IMG/VR virus record: IMGVR_UViG_3300035698_033106
Span: 1-21,880 of that record
From: a virus
Reading direction: 5' to 3' (one strand)
Length of the DNA stretch: 21,880 nucleotides
Shown piece after piece: positions 14,358-21,079 of this stretch; the stretch's first letter is position 1; each line of letters starts with the position of its first letter. Both the position numbers and the translations under genes were made by a program. A model generated the notes under the pieces. It was not told the origin of the DNA. It searched no databases and was given only the letters and a program-made list of their open reading frames with translations.

Positions 14358-14723
14358 TCCATTAAAATCCTTTTTTCTTATCTTTTTCAAAATATCTCTG
14401 TAATCATCCTCTGACCACTTAGCTGAATTGTTTTTTACTAAAACTAAATATTCCCAACGATGAGGAAACTTTCTTTCTGCCCAGCTTTGAAAATCATTGG
14501 GATTAGCATGTCCCCATTGGTGACAATCCCGACATAAACACAAAAGATTCATTATGTCCCAACGAAGAGCCCTGTTTGATCTTCCAAAAATATGAGCGTT
14601 GTCTAGAGGTTTTGATCTTGTACCACATTTTTCACACTGTTCTTTCTGAATGATAAGCAAAGCCATCTCTTTGTCACACTTTTGTTGGAGTGTGCTAATT
14701 TCCCCCCTCCTGCGAAACCTCAT
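14340..14723 (-). CDS. HNH/NinG-like endonuclease
   Basis: A 127-aa protein. CEKCG (Cys30, Cys33), LDNAHIFGRSNRALRWD with His44, Asn59, then LCRDCHQWGH (Cys64, Cys67, His68), followed by NPNDFQSWAERKF, match the zinc-bound HNH layout seen in NinG-like and related phage nucleases. It starts at ATG 14723, one base after the reductase stop (TAA-A-ATG); a GTG at 14735 in frame is less likely. As last gene of the reductase operon it could act in recombination or as a free-standing homing nuclease of the reductase locus. Its motif differs from that of the intein endonuclease upstream, so the two are not recent copies. Confidence 0.72.
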   Translation of the reverse strand: MRFRRRGEISTLQQKCDKEMALLIIQKEQCEKCGTRSKPLDNAHIFGRSNRALRWDIMNLLCLCRDCHQWGHANPNDFQSWAERKFPHRWEYLVLVKNNSAKWSEDDYRDILKKIRKKDFNGLVLWA

Positions 14724-14724
14724 T

Positions 14725-17421
14725 TTACATCTCACAGATTCCTGCTACGCAAGCAGGTTCCTGAGCAGCTTTAGTCATGTCTTCCTTCTCGTAAAGAAAA
14801 ATTCTAGAAAAATCAATATCTTTAGGAAAAGCCTCCAAGGCATGTTTATATTGTTCTTCAGTAATTTCTTCATAAGGCATTTGATGATAGTTGGCATCTG
14901 AAAAAGGCAAAAAGGACATTCCACCTATAATATCCTGATTGTCATATACCCATGTTATTAAAACGCCTAGCTCCTGTGGCTTATAAGAAATTGTCACAGA
15001 AGGGTTATGTTCCGTAAAGCAGATTTTAACCTTCTTCCAAAATTCACACTGGTCTATGGCCGACATATCATGCCGAACTCGAGCATGGTCAGGAGACTTA
15101 ACTGGAAAACTAGCCACCCAGGTAATAACATTCGGTGGTTCTTGCCCGTTTTCAGGGGTTAAAGGAACACCTGCATCTCTTAAAACTTTATACACTGGAG
15201 AATCATTTCCAACCCTCACTCTTCGAATGTAATAAGGAGCCCACCTAGCATGGATCCCTGAAGAACAACCAAAAAGTTGAGAACTGTTGCCAGAAGGTTT
15301 GGCACAAGTCACAGATGTTGATTGTGGTATCCCTAGTTTCTTGGCATAAATACGATTAGTTTCCAGTGCTTTTTCTTTGAGTTCCAGTAAAAGTTTGTCG
15401 CTGCCTTCTTGATAAAGAAGTGGAGTATCTTGCATTCCATTTATGTCAACACCAAGAAGTCTTTCCTCTTCACAATTGGCTTTCCAAATTGGTCTAAGAC
15501 CAGGGAAATCAACACTCATGGACTGTATCGTTCCAATGATTGTTGCTACTTCCACCTTTTCCATCAAGGATTCTCGCGTGTCGTCTTCCCTAGCAATAGA
15601 AATCGTAAGATTGCAGAATTCATGCGGTCTCAGATAAATTTCCCCACAGTTGTGGGCAATCATACCGTCCGCGACCAGGCAATTAGTGTCCTCAACTGAA
15701 ATATCATAAACATCCACCTGATCCCCTGTTTCTATTTTTTCTATCGTGGCATATTGGTGTAATAAAGACTTGAGAGATTCAGGTATTGGAACAATCTCTT
15801 TCCTTCCGTGCATACTTGTTTTTGAAGAAATAAATCTACCACCCTCTCCCCTAACTTGATGATCGTTTGGCGCCAAACACCGAGTCAAAGTTGCATGCTC
15901 TGAATGAGGGAACATTTCTAAGTTATCTATTGAGTTGTTGTATGTATTGGCATCCTTGTGGTGGATATCATGCCCTTTTAAGATAGGACCCTTCACTCCT
16001 TCATACACCAAACGATGCTCCATCACGAAGTCTTTTTTCCCTTGAGAGGTCAACTTTACACCTGAATACCTAGATCCACGCCTCTGGCGAATCAAACCTA
16101 TCACCCTGTCTTTGATTTGTATATTCTTCGCTTTCACCCACCCTTTTCCCTCGATCATTATCTTGTGTTCAGAAGTTACCCTTAGTGTCTTTCCATTGGC
16201 AATGGTTATGTTCAACGTCTCAGTACCATCTCTTGTCTTCCAAGAAGCAGATGCCCTTCTAACACAGAGCACCCCATGCTTATTCATTGTGTAAACGTGA
16301 GTTGGAGATTTAATATCTTTGATTTTGACAGGCCCTTTTACAGTTTCTATAATTGAATCTGGATGGAAACAAGGGTTTATTCCGTAATTGTGGGGTTTTC
16401 TCCTCTTTGGTTTTGTCAGGTTGGCTGCCCTTCTATTAAATATACCAGGTTCACCTCTACCACCATTGTCCATTTCTTCCAGTATTTTTTTTACTTCTTT
16501 TTTGCTTAGCCTTCTATCTGGCCACACAGCGGAATTGTTAGCATTCCATCTCTGCCATTCTTTGTCTAGATCTCCATTTTTAGAATCACGCATTTCCTCA
16601 TCGTCAAAATCGAAAAGAGAAATCATGGCAGTACGACGGGTACCACCAGAAACAGCAGCATTACCCACCATGCACATGATGTCGTACGCATCAAGGGGGC
16701 GAAGTCCCTCGTCCTGATGAGCAAGGATTCGCTCACGAGCAAAATCTAACATTTGCCGTAACGGCTCAGGACCAGAAGCCCGTCCCCCTTTGATACGCAA
16801 AACAGAGCCCGCTGGGCGAACCAGCGAGTAATCAAACTCGACATCTTTACCATCATACCAAGTCTCCAGTCCTTTTCTCAAGGCATCAGTCCAACCCTCA
16901 GTAGTGTCAGAAACTTGAAACACATCAAGATGTTCTCCTGTTTGTTTCTTGATTTTAGGAAGCCTATCTACGTACTTCTTCTCCACAGAAAAGCCAACCC
17001 CACAGCCGTTCATGGAAATCGTTAATCCTTCTATCCAGGCATCAATAGAATCAATAGGGAGATAGGAACAATTATAGATCGCAATATTACTTCGGCGAGC
17101 AGCAGGGCCTGCCATTGCAAGAAGCCTCATGGAGGGTGTTGCCTTCATTTCTAGCATAAAATCTCGAATCCGCGAATACTCTTCTGCATGCAAACGGTCA
17201 TGGCTAATTTCTCGAAGAAAAGCTACAGAACGAGCTACAGCCTCAGGCCAAGTTTCCCTTCGTCCTTTGTCATAATCAAAACGCGCATACTTATCAAAAA
17301 ATTGGAACTTCTGAAGTGGAGTAGGAAAGTATTTATCAGACTCTTTGAAAGCATCTCTGACATTAACTGGCACAGATCCTTTTTGGATGTTTTTGGGGTT
17401 AGAAGATATTAATTCAGACAT
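14725..17421 (-). CDS. nrdJ: Class II ribonucleotide reductase with intein
   Basis: An 898-aa precursor: 657 aa of extein plus a 241-aa intein. It should reduce ribonucleotides to deoxyribonucleotides using adenosylcobalamin. Diagnostic residues: Cys118 in YNCSY, the catalytic loop NP|CGE split by the intein (Cys592 in the precursor, Cys351 after splicing, Glu two residues on), Cys603 in EFCNL, CAKPSGNSSQLFGCSSGIH, and a C-terminal CxxxxC pair (CVAGIC) as in monomeric Lactobacillus-type enzymes. There is no NrdB-like gene nearby; instead the cobalamin adenosyltransferase lies 60 nt upstream, supporting class II. Start ATG 17421 follows a T-rich leader. The monomeric RTPR-type placement is from motifs only. 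Confidence 0.9.
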   Translation of the reverse strand: MSELISSNPKNIQKGSVPVNVRDAFKESDKYFPTPLQKFQFFDKYARFDYDKGRRETWPEAVARSVAFLREISHDRLHAEEYSRIRDFMLEMKATPSMRLLAMAGPAARRSNIAIYNCSYLPIDSIDAWIEGLTISMNGCGVGFSVEKKYVDRLPKIKKQTGEHLDVFQVSDTTEGWTDALRKGLETWYDGKDVEFDYSLVRPAGSVLRIKGGRASGPEPLRQMLDFARERILAHQDEGLRPLDAYDIMCMVGNAAVSGGTRRTAMISLFDFDDEEMRDSKNGDLDKEWQRWNANNSAVWPDRRLSKKEVKKILEEMDNGGRGEPGIFNRRAANLTKPKRRKPHNYGINPCFHPDSIIETVKGPVKIKDIKSPTHVYTMNKHGVLCVRRASASWKTRDGTETLNITIANGKTLRVTSEHKIMIEGKGWVKAKNIQIKDRVIGLIRQRRGSRYSGVKLTSQGKKDFVMEHRLVYEGVKGPILKGHDIHHKDANTYNNSIDNLEMFPHSEHATLTRCLAPNDHQVRGEGGRFISSKTSMHGRKEIVPIPESLKSLLHQYATIEKIETGDQVDVYDISVEDTNCLVADGMIAHNCGEIYLRPHEFCNLTISIAREDDTRESLMEKVEVATIIGTIQSMSVDFPGLRPIWKANCEEERLLGVDINGMQDTPLLYQEGSDKLLLELKEKALETNRIYAKKLGIPQSTSVTCAKPSGNSSQLFGCSSGIHARWAPYYIRRVRVGNDSPVYKVLRDAGVPLTPENGQEPPNVITWVASFPVKSPDHARVRHDMSAIDQCEFWKKVKICFTEHNPSVTISYKPQELGVLITWVYDNQDIIGGMSFLPFSDANYHQMPYEEITEEQYKHALEAFPKDIDFSRIFLYEKEDMTKAAQEPACVAGICEM
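15649..16371 (-). mobile_element. Intein with HNH homing endonuclease in nrdJ
   Basis: Precursor residues 351-591. It starts with Cys (CFHPDSIIET, block A), has block B (TLRVTSEHKI, Thr and His), and ends VYDISVEDTNCLVADG then MIAHN followed by Cys (blocks F and G: terminal His-Asn and +1 Cys). Between them lies an HNH_3-type endonuclease: EHRLVYEG, LKGHDIHHKDAN, NNSIDNLEMFPHSEH. All splicing residues are present, so it should splice itself out. Insertion is exactly before the catalytic cysteine of the NPCGE motif, so the +1 nucleophile and the active-site cysteine are the same residue. The frame is intact on both sides. Confidence 0.88.
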
Positions 17422-17477
17422 AAAAAAACTAAAAAAACACCCCCTGTTTTTCCCGCTGAAGAAACGAGTAGATACAC

Positions 17478-17505
17478 ATTATCACATCGGCTTTTGCTCA
17501 TGCAA
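17478..17505 (-). promoter_or_regulatory. Weak candidate promoter for nrdJ
   Basis: Minus strand TTGCAT (17500-17505), 16-bp spacer, GATAAT (17478-17483) preceded by TGT (extended -10). It overlaps the adenosyltransferase stop codon. The predicted leader to the nrdJ ATG (17421) is about 50 nt and contains T-runs. Confidence 0.3.
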
Positions 17506-18078
17506 CTTCTCATATTCTCTGTCTTTTTTCCTCATCTTTCCAGCCAACCAAGAAGTGTGCCTAAATCCAGTTTTGTAAGCCACATAGCGAGCCAAAACAA
17601 AGAAGTAATCAGAAAGGCGATTGACAAATTCCAAAATATCTGGTCTCAAAGGAGTCTCCTCGTCAACAGCAGCCAACTTACGTTCTGCTCGCCTTGTTAA
17701 AGCTCTGGTGTAGTGACAAAAGGCAGCCAATTCTGTGGGAGCAGGATAAACAGGATTCTTGAGAGGGAACAGCCTTCCATCCATACGCTCTATCTGTTTT
17801 TCCATCTCCGCAATAACCTTCTTGTCCAAGGGAACCTCATCTCCACCCAGTGTGGTGCTTATAGCAAGGATCTCTTTTTGAATTCGTGTAGTCCAGTGCC
17901 AAAAGAAACCTCTGTTGTCAGTCGGACGCCATTTCAAAACACCAAGGAAGCTGTTTAATTCGTCTAAAGTTCCTATTGCCTCTATTATCTTGGAGTTCTT
18001 TCTAACTTTTTTTTCACTACCATCTGGAGCAATTATGCTTGTTATCCCCTTATCTCCACGTCTTGTATAAACTGGCAT
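17482..18078 (-). CDS. PduO-type ATP:cob(I)alamin adenosyltransferase
   Basis: A 198-aa enzyme that transfers the adenosyl group of ATP to cob(I)alamin, giving adenosylcobalamin. The family signature is clear: YTRRGDKGITS (4-14, ATP-binding), KIIEAIGTLDELNSFLG (30-46), RALTRRAERKL (125-135) and EFVNRLSDYFFVLAR (150-164). Length is normal and it is all-helical without a targeting peptide. It lies directly upstream of the adenosylcobalamin-dependent reductase on the same strand, so it probably supplies that cofactor. Start ATG 18078 lies 6 nt after the preceding stop. PduO/CobO-type adenosyltransferases are chromosomal in most bacteria; an association with a phage reductase is the notable point. 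Confidence 0.92.
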   Translation of the reverse strand: MPVYTRRGDKGITSIIAPDGSEKKVRKNSKIIEAIGTLDELNSFLGVLKWRPTDNRGFFWHWTTRIQKEILAISTTLGGDEVPLDKKVIAEMEKQIERMDGRLFPLKNPVYPAPTELAAFCHYTRALTRRAERKLAAVDEETPLRPDILEFVNRLSDYFFVLARYVAYKTGFRHTSWLAGKMRKKDREYEKLHEQKPM

Positions 18079-18084
18079 ATTTGT

Positions 18085-18312
18085 TTATTCATAATCGAAT
18101 CGAGAAATAGTTTCCATCACAAGTCGGCGCCAATTTCCCCCTCCGTGGCCTTTTTTTAAAAGATCTTCCAAAACTTCTTTGGTGAAGGATTCCATTAAAT
18201 ATTCAATATCCATAATAACATTTGTAGCCTTCGAACTGGGGAAGGTTTCTCTAAGCTCCGCTTTTAGCGATTCAAAGATTTCATCCTTAGTAGATAATAC
18301 AATTTTACTCAT
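18085..18312 (-). CDS. Small helical protein (unknown)
   Basis: A 75-aa protein (SKIVLSTKDEIFESLKAEL ... LEDLLKKGHGGGNWRRLVMETISRF). The start chosen is ATG 18312, with AAGG 9 nt upstream; a TTG at 18354 would add 14 residues and overlap the phosphatase stop by 8 nt. It is helical and charged, without cysteine pairs or membrane segment. It lies in the phosphatase-adenosyltransferase-reductase operon. Unrecognised. Confidence 0.5.
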   Translation of the reverse strand: MSKIVLSTKDEIFESLKAELRETFPSSKATNVIMDIEYLMESFTKEVLEDLLKKGHGGGNWRRLVMETISRFDYE

Positions 18313-18346
18313 TGGGCAGTACCTTATAATCTCAGAAAAACAATCA

Positions 18347-19114
18347 CTAGTCAATATGCTTTTGAAAGTAAAACTTCTCAGCTGGAAGTTCTAGAGCACA
18401 TAGTTTATTTTTTGTAGGTGGACAAGGAGCACAGTCAATACCAATCTTATTTTTCTTTACTATCGGCATAAACTCTTGCACTTTCCATGGATTCTTGGGG
18501 TTAAAATATTCTCCCTTGTAATCAGCCGTATGACCAAAAATAATCTTTTTTCCCCAGTTGTGTTTACTGTTTATAAATTCATCTCTAATCCAAATAGTCT
18601 CATGCCTCAACTGTTCATTTGTGTCAATATTTTTCTTGAAAGCTGATATACTCATATCAGGGTTTATACCCGCATGTACAAAGAAATAATCTTTAGTTTC
18701 GTAATACATGTCTCTGTTCCTCAGCCAATCTAAATGCTTCCACTTAACATGATCTTTCGGTTGGCTAATGGCCATGGCATACTTACTAAAACCTGGAGGG
18801 AAATAACTCTGAGCCGTTTGAAGACCACCCTGTCCATACCACAGGTCGTAAGACTGATAAATCTTGCCTTTGTATATCAAGGCATCAAGCATTAAATCCT
18901 CGTGGTTACCATAGAGGAATTTCCAATGAGGGTATCTTTTTTCCCAATCCATGCAGCGAGAAATAACCTGCCTAGTACGTGGACCTCGATCTACATAATC
19001 ACCTAAGAATACAACCGTATCTTTTTGACGATCCAAAGGAAGCTTTTTAATGAGAGCCATCATTGTTTTGTAGCAACCATGGATATCAGCTATAACAAAT
19101 GTCTTATTTTTCAT
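18347..19114 (-). CDS. PPP-family metallophosphatase
   Basis: A 255-aa calcineurin-like phosphatase with the full PPP set: DIHG (10-13), GDYVDRGP (38-45), GNHED (69-73), FVHAG (His147) and GHT (194-196). It is cytoplasmic and metal dependent, similar to phage lambda phosphatase, which dephosphorylates protein Ser/Thr and also nucleotides in vitro. It is followed by the 75-aa gene and preceded by a second phosphoesterase with a 4-base ATGA overlap (19111-19114), so the two are co-translated. The substrate cannot be derived from sequence: host-protein control, nucleotide trimming or RNA-end processing are options. No motif is missing. Confidence 0.88.
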   Translation of the reverse strand: MKNKTFVIADIHGCYKTMMALIKKLPLDRQKDTVVFLGDYVDRGPRTRQVISRCMDWEKRYPHWKFLYGNHEDLMLDALIYKGKIYQSYDLWYGQGGLQTAQSYFPPGFSKYAMAISQPKDHVKWKHLDWLRNRDMYYETKDYFFVHAGINPDMSISAFKKNIDTNEQLRHETIWIRDEFINSKHNWGKKIIFGHTADYKGEYFNPKNPWKVQEFMPIVKKNKIGIDCAPCPPTKNKLCALELPAEKFYFQKHID

Positions 19115-19605
19115 TGAATCAATTTCTCTAATAATACAGGTTCATAATTAGTATTTTCAATAGCTAAAAGCTTATGAACATTGGGATTTAAAACATGCAA
19201 AAAGTCTGCCCTTCGATGATCATTATCATGGAAATGCCCGTGGACATTTATATCAAACCACCCCTGATCCTCAGCGGGATAGTGAGAAAGCAGTATCCTT
19301 TTACCATAGCGCTTAATCAAAAAATATTCTGCGACTGCATCCCAATAGTTCAAATAAAAACCCATGGAGCTATTGTCGTGGTTCCCCAAACAAAGCCACT
19401 TCTTGCAAGGCCACTGAACCACACGGTCATCATGAGCTTGAGTAGGATTCTTCAAAGCAACATCCCCCAAGTGAATCAATAAATCGTCCCCATTTAAAAT
19501 CCTAAACAAATTCTTCTGGATTCTTCTTTCGTAATCTTCAGGTCGCCCGTACTTAATTAATTTGGAATGATTGAAGTGTGTATCTGTTATTACCCATATC
19601 TTCAT
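19111..19605 (-). CDS. Metallophosphoesterase, YfcE/MPE-like
   Basis: A 164-aa calcineurin-like phosphoesterase: DTHFNH (Asp8, His10), HLGDVA (Asp48), CLGNHDNS (74-77), LSHYP (His108) and NVHGHFHDN (122-126). The small size fits the phosphodiesterase/nucleotidase type rather than the PPP type. It is the first gene of the operon. The start at ATG 19605 lies at the edge of a 22-bp palindrome, with TAACAT 5 nt upstream as a possible -10 on the minus strand. Probably works with its neighbour on a shared pathway; substrate unknown. Confidence 0.87.
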   Translation of the reverse strand: MKIWVITDTHFNHSKLIKYGRPEDYERRIQKNLFRILNGDDLLIHLGDVALKNPTQAHDDRVVQWPCKKWLCLGNHDNSSMGFYLNYWDAVAEYFLIKRYGKRILLSHYPAEDQGWFDINVHGHFHDNDHRRADFLHVLNPNVHKLLAIENTNYEPVLLEKLIQ

Positions 19606-19626
19606 TTTTTATGTTAACATAAAAAA
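19605..19626. promoter_or_regulatory. Perfect 22-bp palindrome between divergent genes
   Basis: T6-ATGTTAACAT-A6 is perfectly symmetrical and fills the whole gap between the start of the minus-strand phosphoesterase (19605) and the plus-strand mini-ORF (19628). Each strand contains TAACAT, a possible -10, 5 to 7 nt from the respective ATG; no good -35 could be found. It could be a two-sided operator/promoter or a bidirectional terminator-like hairpin. Confidence 0.6.
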
Positions 19627-19627
19627 C

Positions 19628-19696
19628 ATGGAAGATGAGCAAGTATTAACTGGGATCAGGCCCACAGGCAAAATGCACCTAGGACAATGGAAATGA
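19628..19696 (+). CDS. 22-codon ORF resembling the N-terminus of TrpRS
   Basis: The peptide contains VLTGIRPTGKMHLGQW, which looks like the start of bacterial tryptophanyl-tRNA synthetase (GIxPTGKLHLGHY, the HIGH-type motif). The rest of the enzyme is absent and the frame stops after one more codon. The stop overlaps the next start as ATGA (19693-19696). This is either a remnant of a captured trpS 5' end now serving as a translation leader, or a leader peptide that mimics it. Similarity is by eye on about 15 residues. Confidence 0.55.
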   Translation: MEDEQVLTGIRPTGKMHLGQWK

Positions 19697-19914
19697 ATAA
19701 TCTAACGAGTCCCTTTGATGAACTTTTTGGCCATTTTACTGGTAAAGATGACAAGTGGGGTTACCATTGTAATAAGTGTGGTTACGGAATGGAAACTGTC
19801 TCCATTCAAACAAATCTGGGAGTCCCAAGGAAAGTGTTTTTTTGCAAAAGCAAAAAATGTAGAAGATTTGGAGTGATTACAGTTGTTGCTAAAAAAAGAG
19901 CAAAGTCTAATTAA
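19693..19914 (+). CDS. Small zinc-ribbon protein
   Basis: A 73-aa protein (start ATG 19693; an ATG six bases earlier is also possible). GYHCNKCGYGMETVS, then FFCKSKKCRRFG, give a CxxC...CxxxxC zinc ribbon; a basic tail AKKRAKSN ends the protein. AGGA stands about 8 nt upstream of the chosen ATG. It is translationally coupled to the TrpRS-like mini-ORF. Its function is unknown; it opens the chain of small plus-strand genes. Confidence 0.6.
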   Translation: MNNLTSPFDELFGHFTGKDDKWGYHCNKCGYGMETVSIQTNLGVPRKVFFCKSKKCRRFGVITVVAKKRAKSN

Positions 19915-19916
19915 AA

Positions 19917-20102
19917 ATGAAAAATAAAATAAAAATGTATCTGCATTGTAAAAAATGCTTAGATGTTAAAAAGATGGAAGATAAGGGTTTTTTGGCAGTT
20001 GGGTGGACAAAGAAAGGATTGCAGGTTTGGTGTGAAACTTGTGATCAGAATGTTATGGCCTTAGATTTTGAAGGCAAAAAAATTTCATATGCCAAAAAAT
20101 AA
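19917..20102 (+). CDS. Small zinc-ribbon protein
   Basis: A 61-aa protein with HCKKC and WCETC pairs (about residues 10-14 and 38-42), a plausible zinc ribbon. Its first codons (ATGAAAAATAAA) match the beginning of the repeated start module found downstream. Start ATG 19917 lies 2 nt after the upstream stop; ATG 19935 is an alternative. Its stop TAA is provided by the first copy of the module, giving a 14-nt overlap with the next gene. Confidence 0.55.
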   Translation: MKNKIKMYLHCKKCLDVKKMEDKGFLAVGWTKKGLQVWCETCDQNVMALDFEGKKISYAKK

Positions 20103-20346
20103 ACCTACCAACACAGATGTGAGGGAGGAGTTTAATACTTATGTAGATGAAACTCCAATGACAAATGCAGATAGGAGGTTTCTAAAAAGAGAACACAGAA
20201 AAGCTCTGGGTTCTGAAAGGGAAAAAGTATTAGAAGTAGTTGAAAAACACATGGATAGTTTTACAGGGATGCCTGATGCAGTTAGTGTTTGTGTTTCTGG
20301 AGCACTCAATATTTTGATTACTGAATTAAAACAAAATGAAAAATAA
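20089..20346 (+). CDS. Start-module gene 1 (MPKNKPTNTD), unknown
   Basis: An 85-aa protein. The first 10 residues (MPKNKPTNTD) are shared with three following genes; the body (EEFNTYVDETPMTNADRRF ... EVVEKHMDSFTGMPDAVSVCVSGALNILITEL) is unrelated to theirs. The ATG 20089 is chosen over one in the same frame at 20068 because the shared motif begins there. It is overlapped by the upstream gene by 14 nt and overlaps the next by 11 nt. Helical, no recognised domain. Confidence 0.6.
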   Translation: MPKNKPTNTDVREEFNTYVDETPMTNADRRFLKREHRKALGSEREKVLEVVEKHMDSFTGMPDAVSVCVSGALNILITELKQNEK

Positions 20347-20602
20347 ACCTACCAATACAGGTAAATTGAGTGAGGAGTTAAGAGAGATGGGTTTCGGCAA
20401 TCAAGCAATAATTGTTGGGACTAAACGAGTTGAGCTATATGATTTTGTTGATTCCAAACTCCAAAAACGGGATGAGGAGATATGGAAAATAATTGACCAA
20501 TATCCAATTATTCAATTTCCCCTTAGAGATGGGACTACAGCAAAGGCAGTGTTGGTACACAGCTTGAAACAGGCGAAAGTAGTCACCCTAAAACAAAAAT
20601 GA
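20336..20602 (+). CDS. Start-module gene 2 (MKNKPTNTG), unknown
   Basis: An 88-aa protein starting with the shared module (MKNKPTNTGKLSEELRE). Its middle, VDSKLQKRDEEIWK, resembles FKYVQQRDEEIETLK of gene 4, so these two are paralogues beyond the module, whereas the C-terminal IIQFPLRDGTTAKAVLVHSL differs. It ends in an ATGA overlap with gene 3 (20599-20602). The function is unknown. Confidence 0.6.
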   Translation: MKNKPTNTGKLSEELREMGFGNQAIIVGTKRVELYDFVDSKLQKRDEEIWKIIDQYPIIQFPLRDGTTAKAVLVHSLKQAKVVTLKQK

Positions 20603-20847
20603 AAAATAAACCTACCAATACAGATAAGAAAACACACACAGTCATAGAAGAGAAAGATTACCTAGTAAAAACAAAAGAAGACAAAAATTACTGGGTGTAT
20701 GAAATCAGCGACAATGGCAAGAAGTGTATTGGTATTTTTGATGATTGGGAACAAGCCCACGAATTCATTGATTTAAAAAAGTACAAGGAAGAAATGATAA
20801 TTAAAATTGAAAAAGGAGAGCTCACAGAAGAAGAATTACCATTTTAA
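20599..20847 (+). CDS. Start-module gene 3 (MKNKPTNTD), unknown
   Basis: An 82-aa protein. After MKNKPTNTD comes a distinct body (EEKDYLVKTKEDKNYWVYEISDNGKKCIGIFDDWEQAHEFIDLKKY) that reads as an alternating beta/alpha domain of unknown kind. The acidic end is GELTEEELPF. The gene is coupled upstream by ATGA and is followed after one base by the next module copy. Confidence 0.6.
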   Translation: MKNKPTNTDKKTHTVIEEKDYLVKTKEDKNYWVYEISDNGKKCIGIFDDWEQAHEFIDLKKYKEEMIIKIEKGELTEEELPF

Positions 20848-20848
20848 T

Positions 20849-21073
20849 ATGCCAAAAAATAAACCTACCAACACAGATAAATTGAGGGAGGAAATAGATA
20901 AATTGTTTTGGAATACAGCCGAACGTAAAGACACAGTTGATCTGATTTTTAAATATGTCCAGCAACGGGACGAGGAGATAGAAACATTGAAGAGAAAAAT
21001 AAACCATCAAAAGAAGATTATAAAAATATACGAAACTGGTGTGAGGCATATTGCCAACCAGAAGACACCCTAA
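20849..21073 (+). CDS. Start-module gene 4 (MPKNKPTNTD), coiled coil
   Basis: A 74-aa protein. MPKNKPTNTDKLREEIDKLFWN is followed by VDLIFKYVQQRDEEIETLKRKINHQKKI, a probable short coiled coil. It is a paralogue of gene 2 in its first half. The start at 20849 is taken instead of the frame opening at 20807, which reads through the end of gene 3. The function is unknown. Confidence 0.6.
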   Translation: MPKNKPTNTDKLREEIDKLFWNTAERKDTVDLIFKYVQQRDEEIETLKRKINHQKKIIKIYETGVRHIANQKTP

Positions 21074-21079
21074 AACAAA

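Larger units (their letters stand above)
20089..20892 (+). repeat. Four dispersed copies of a roughly 40-bp gene-start module
   Basis: Copies start at 20089, 20336, 20599 and 20849. All share AAAAATAAACCTACCAA and then (C/T)ACAG(A/G)T; copies 2 and 4 extend over AAATTGAG(T/G)GAGGA. Spacing is 247, 263 and 250 bp. The upstream bases AAAACAAAA before the ATG are also repeated at copies 2 and 3 and once more before the membrane gene at 21080. In copies 1 and 2, the TAA inside the module stops the upstream gene. Confidence 0.8.

Noticed and set aside
20089-20892. CRISPR array
   Set aside because: The repeats are about 250 bp apart, coding, and sit at gene starts; there are no uniform short spacers.
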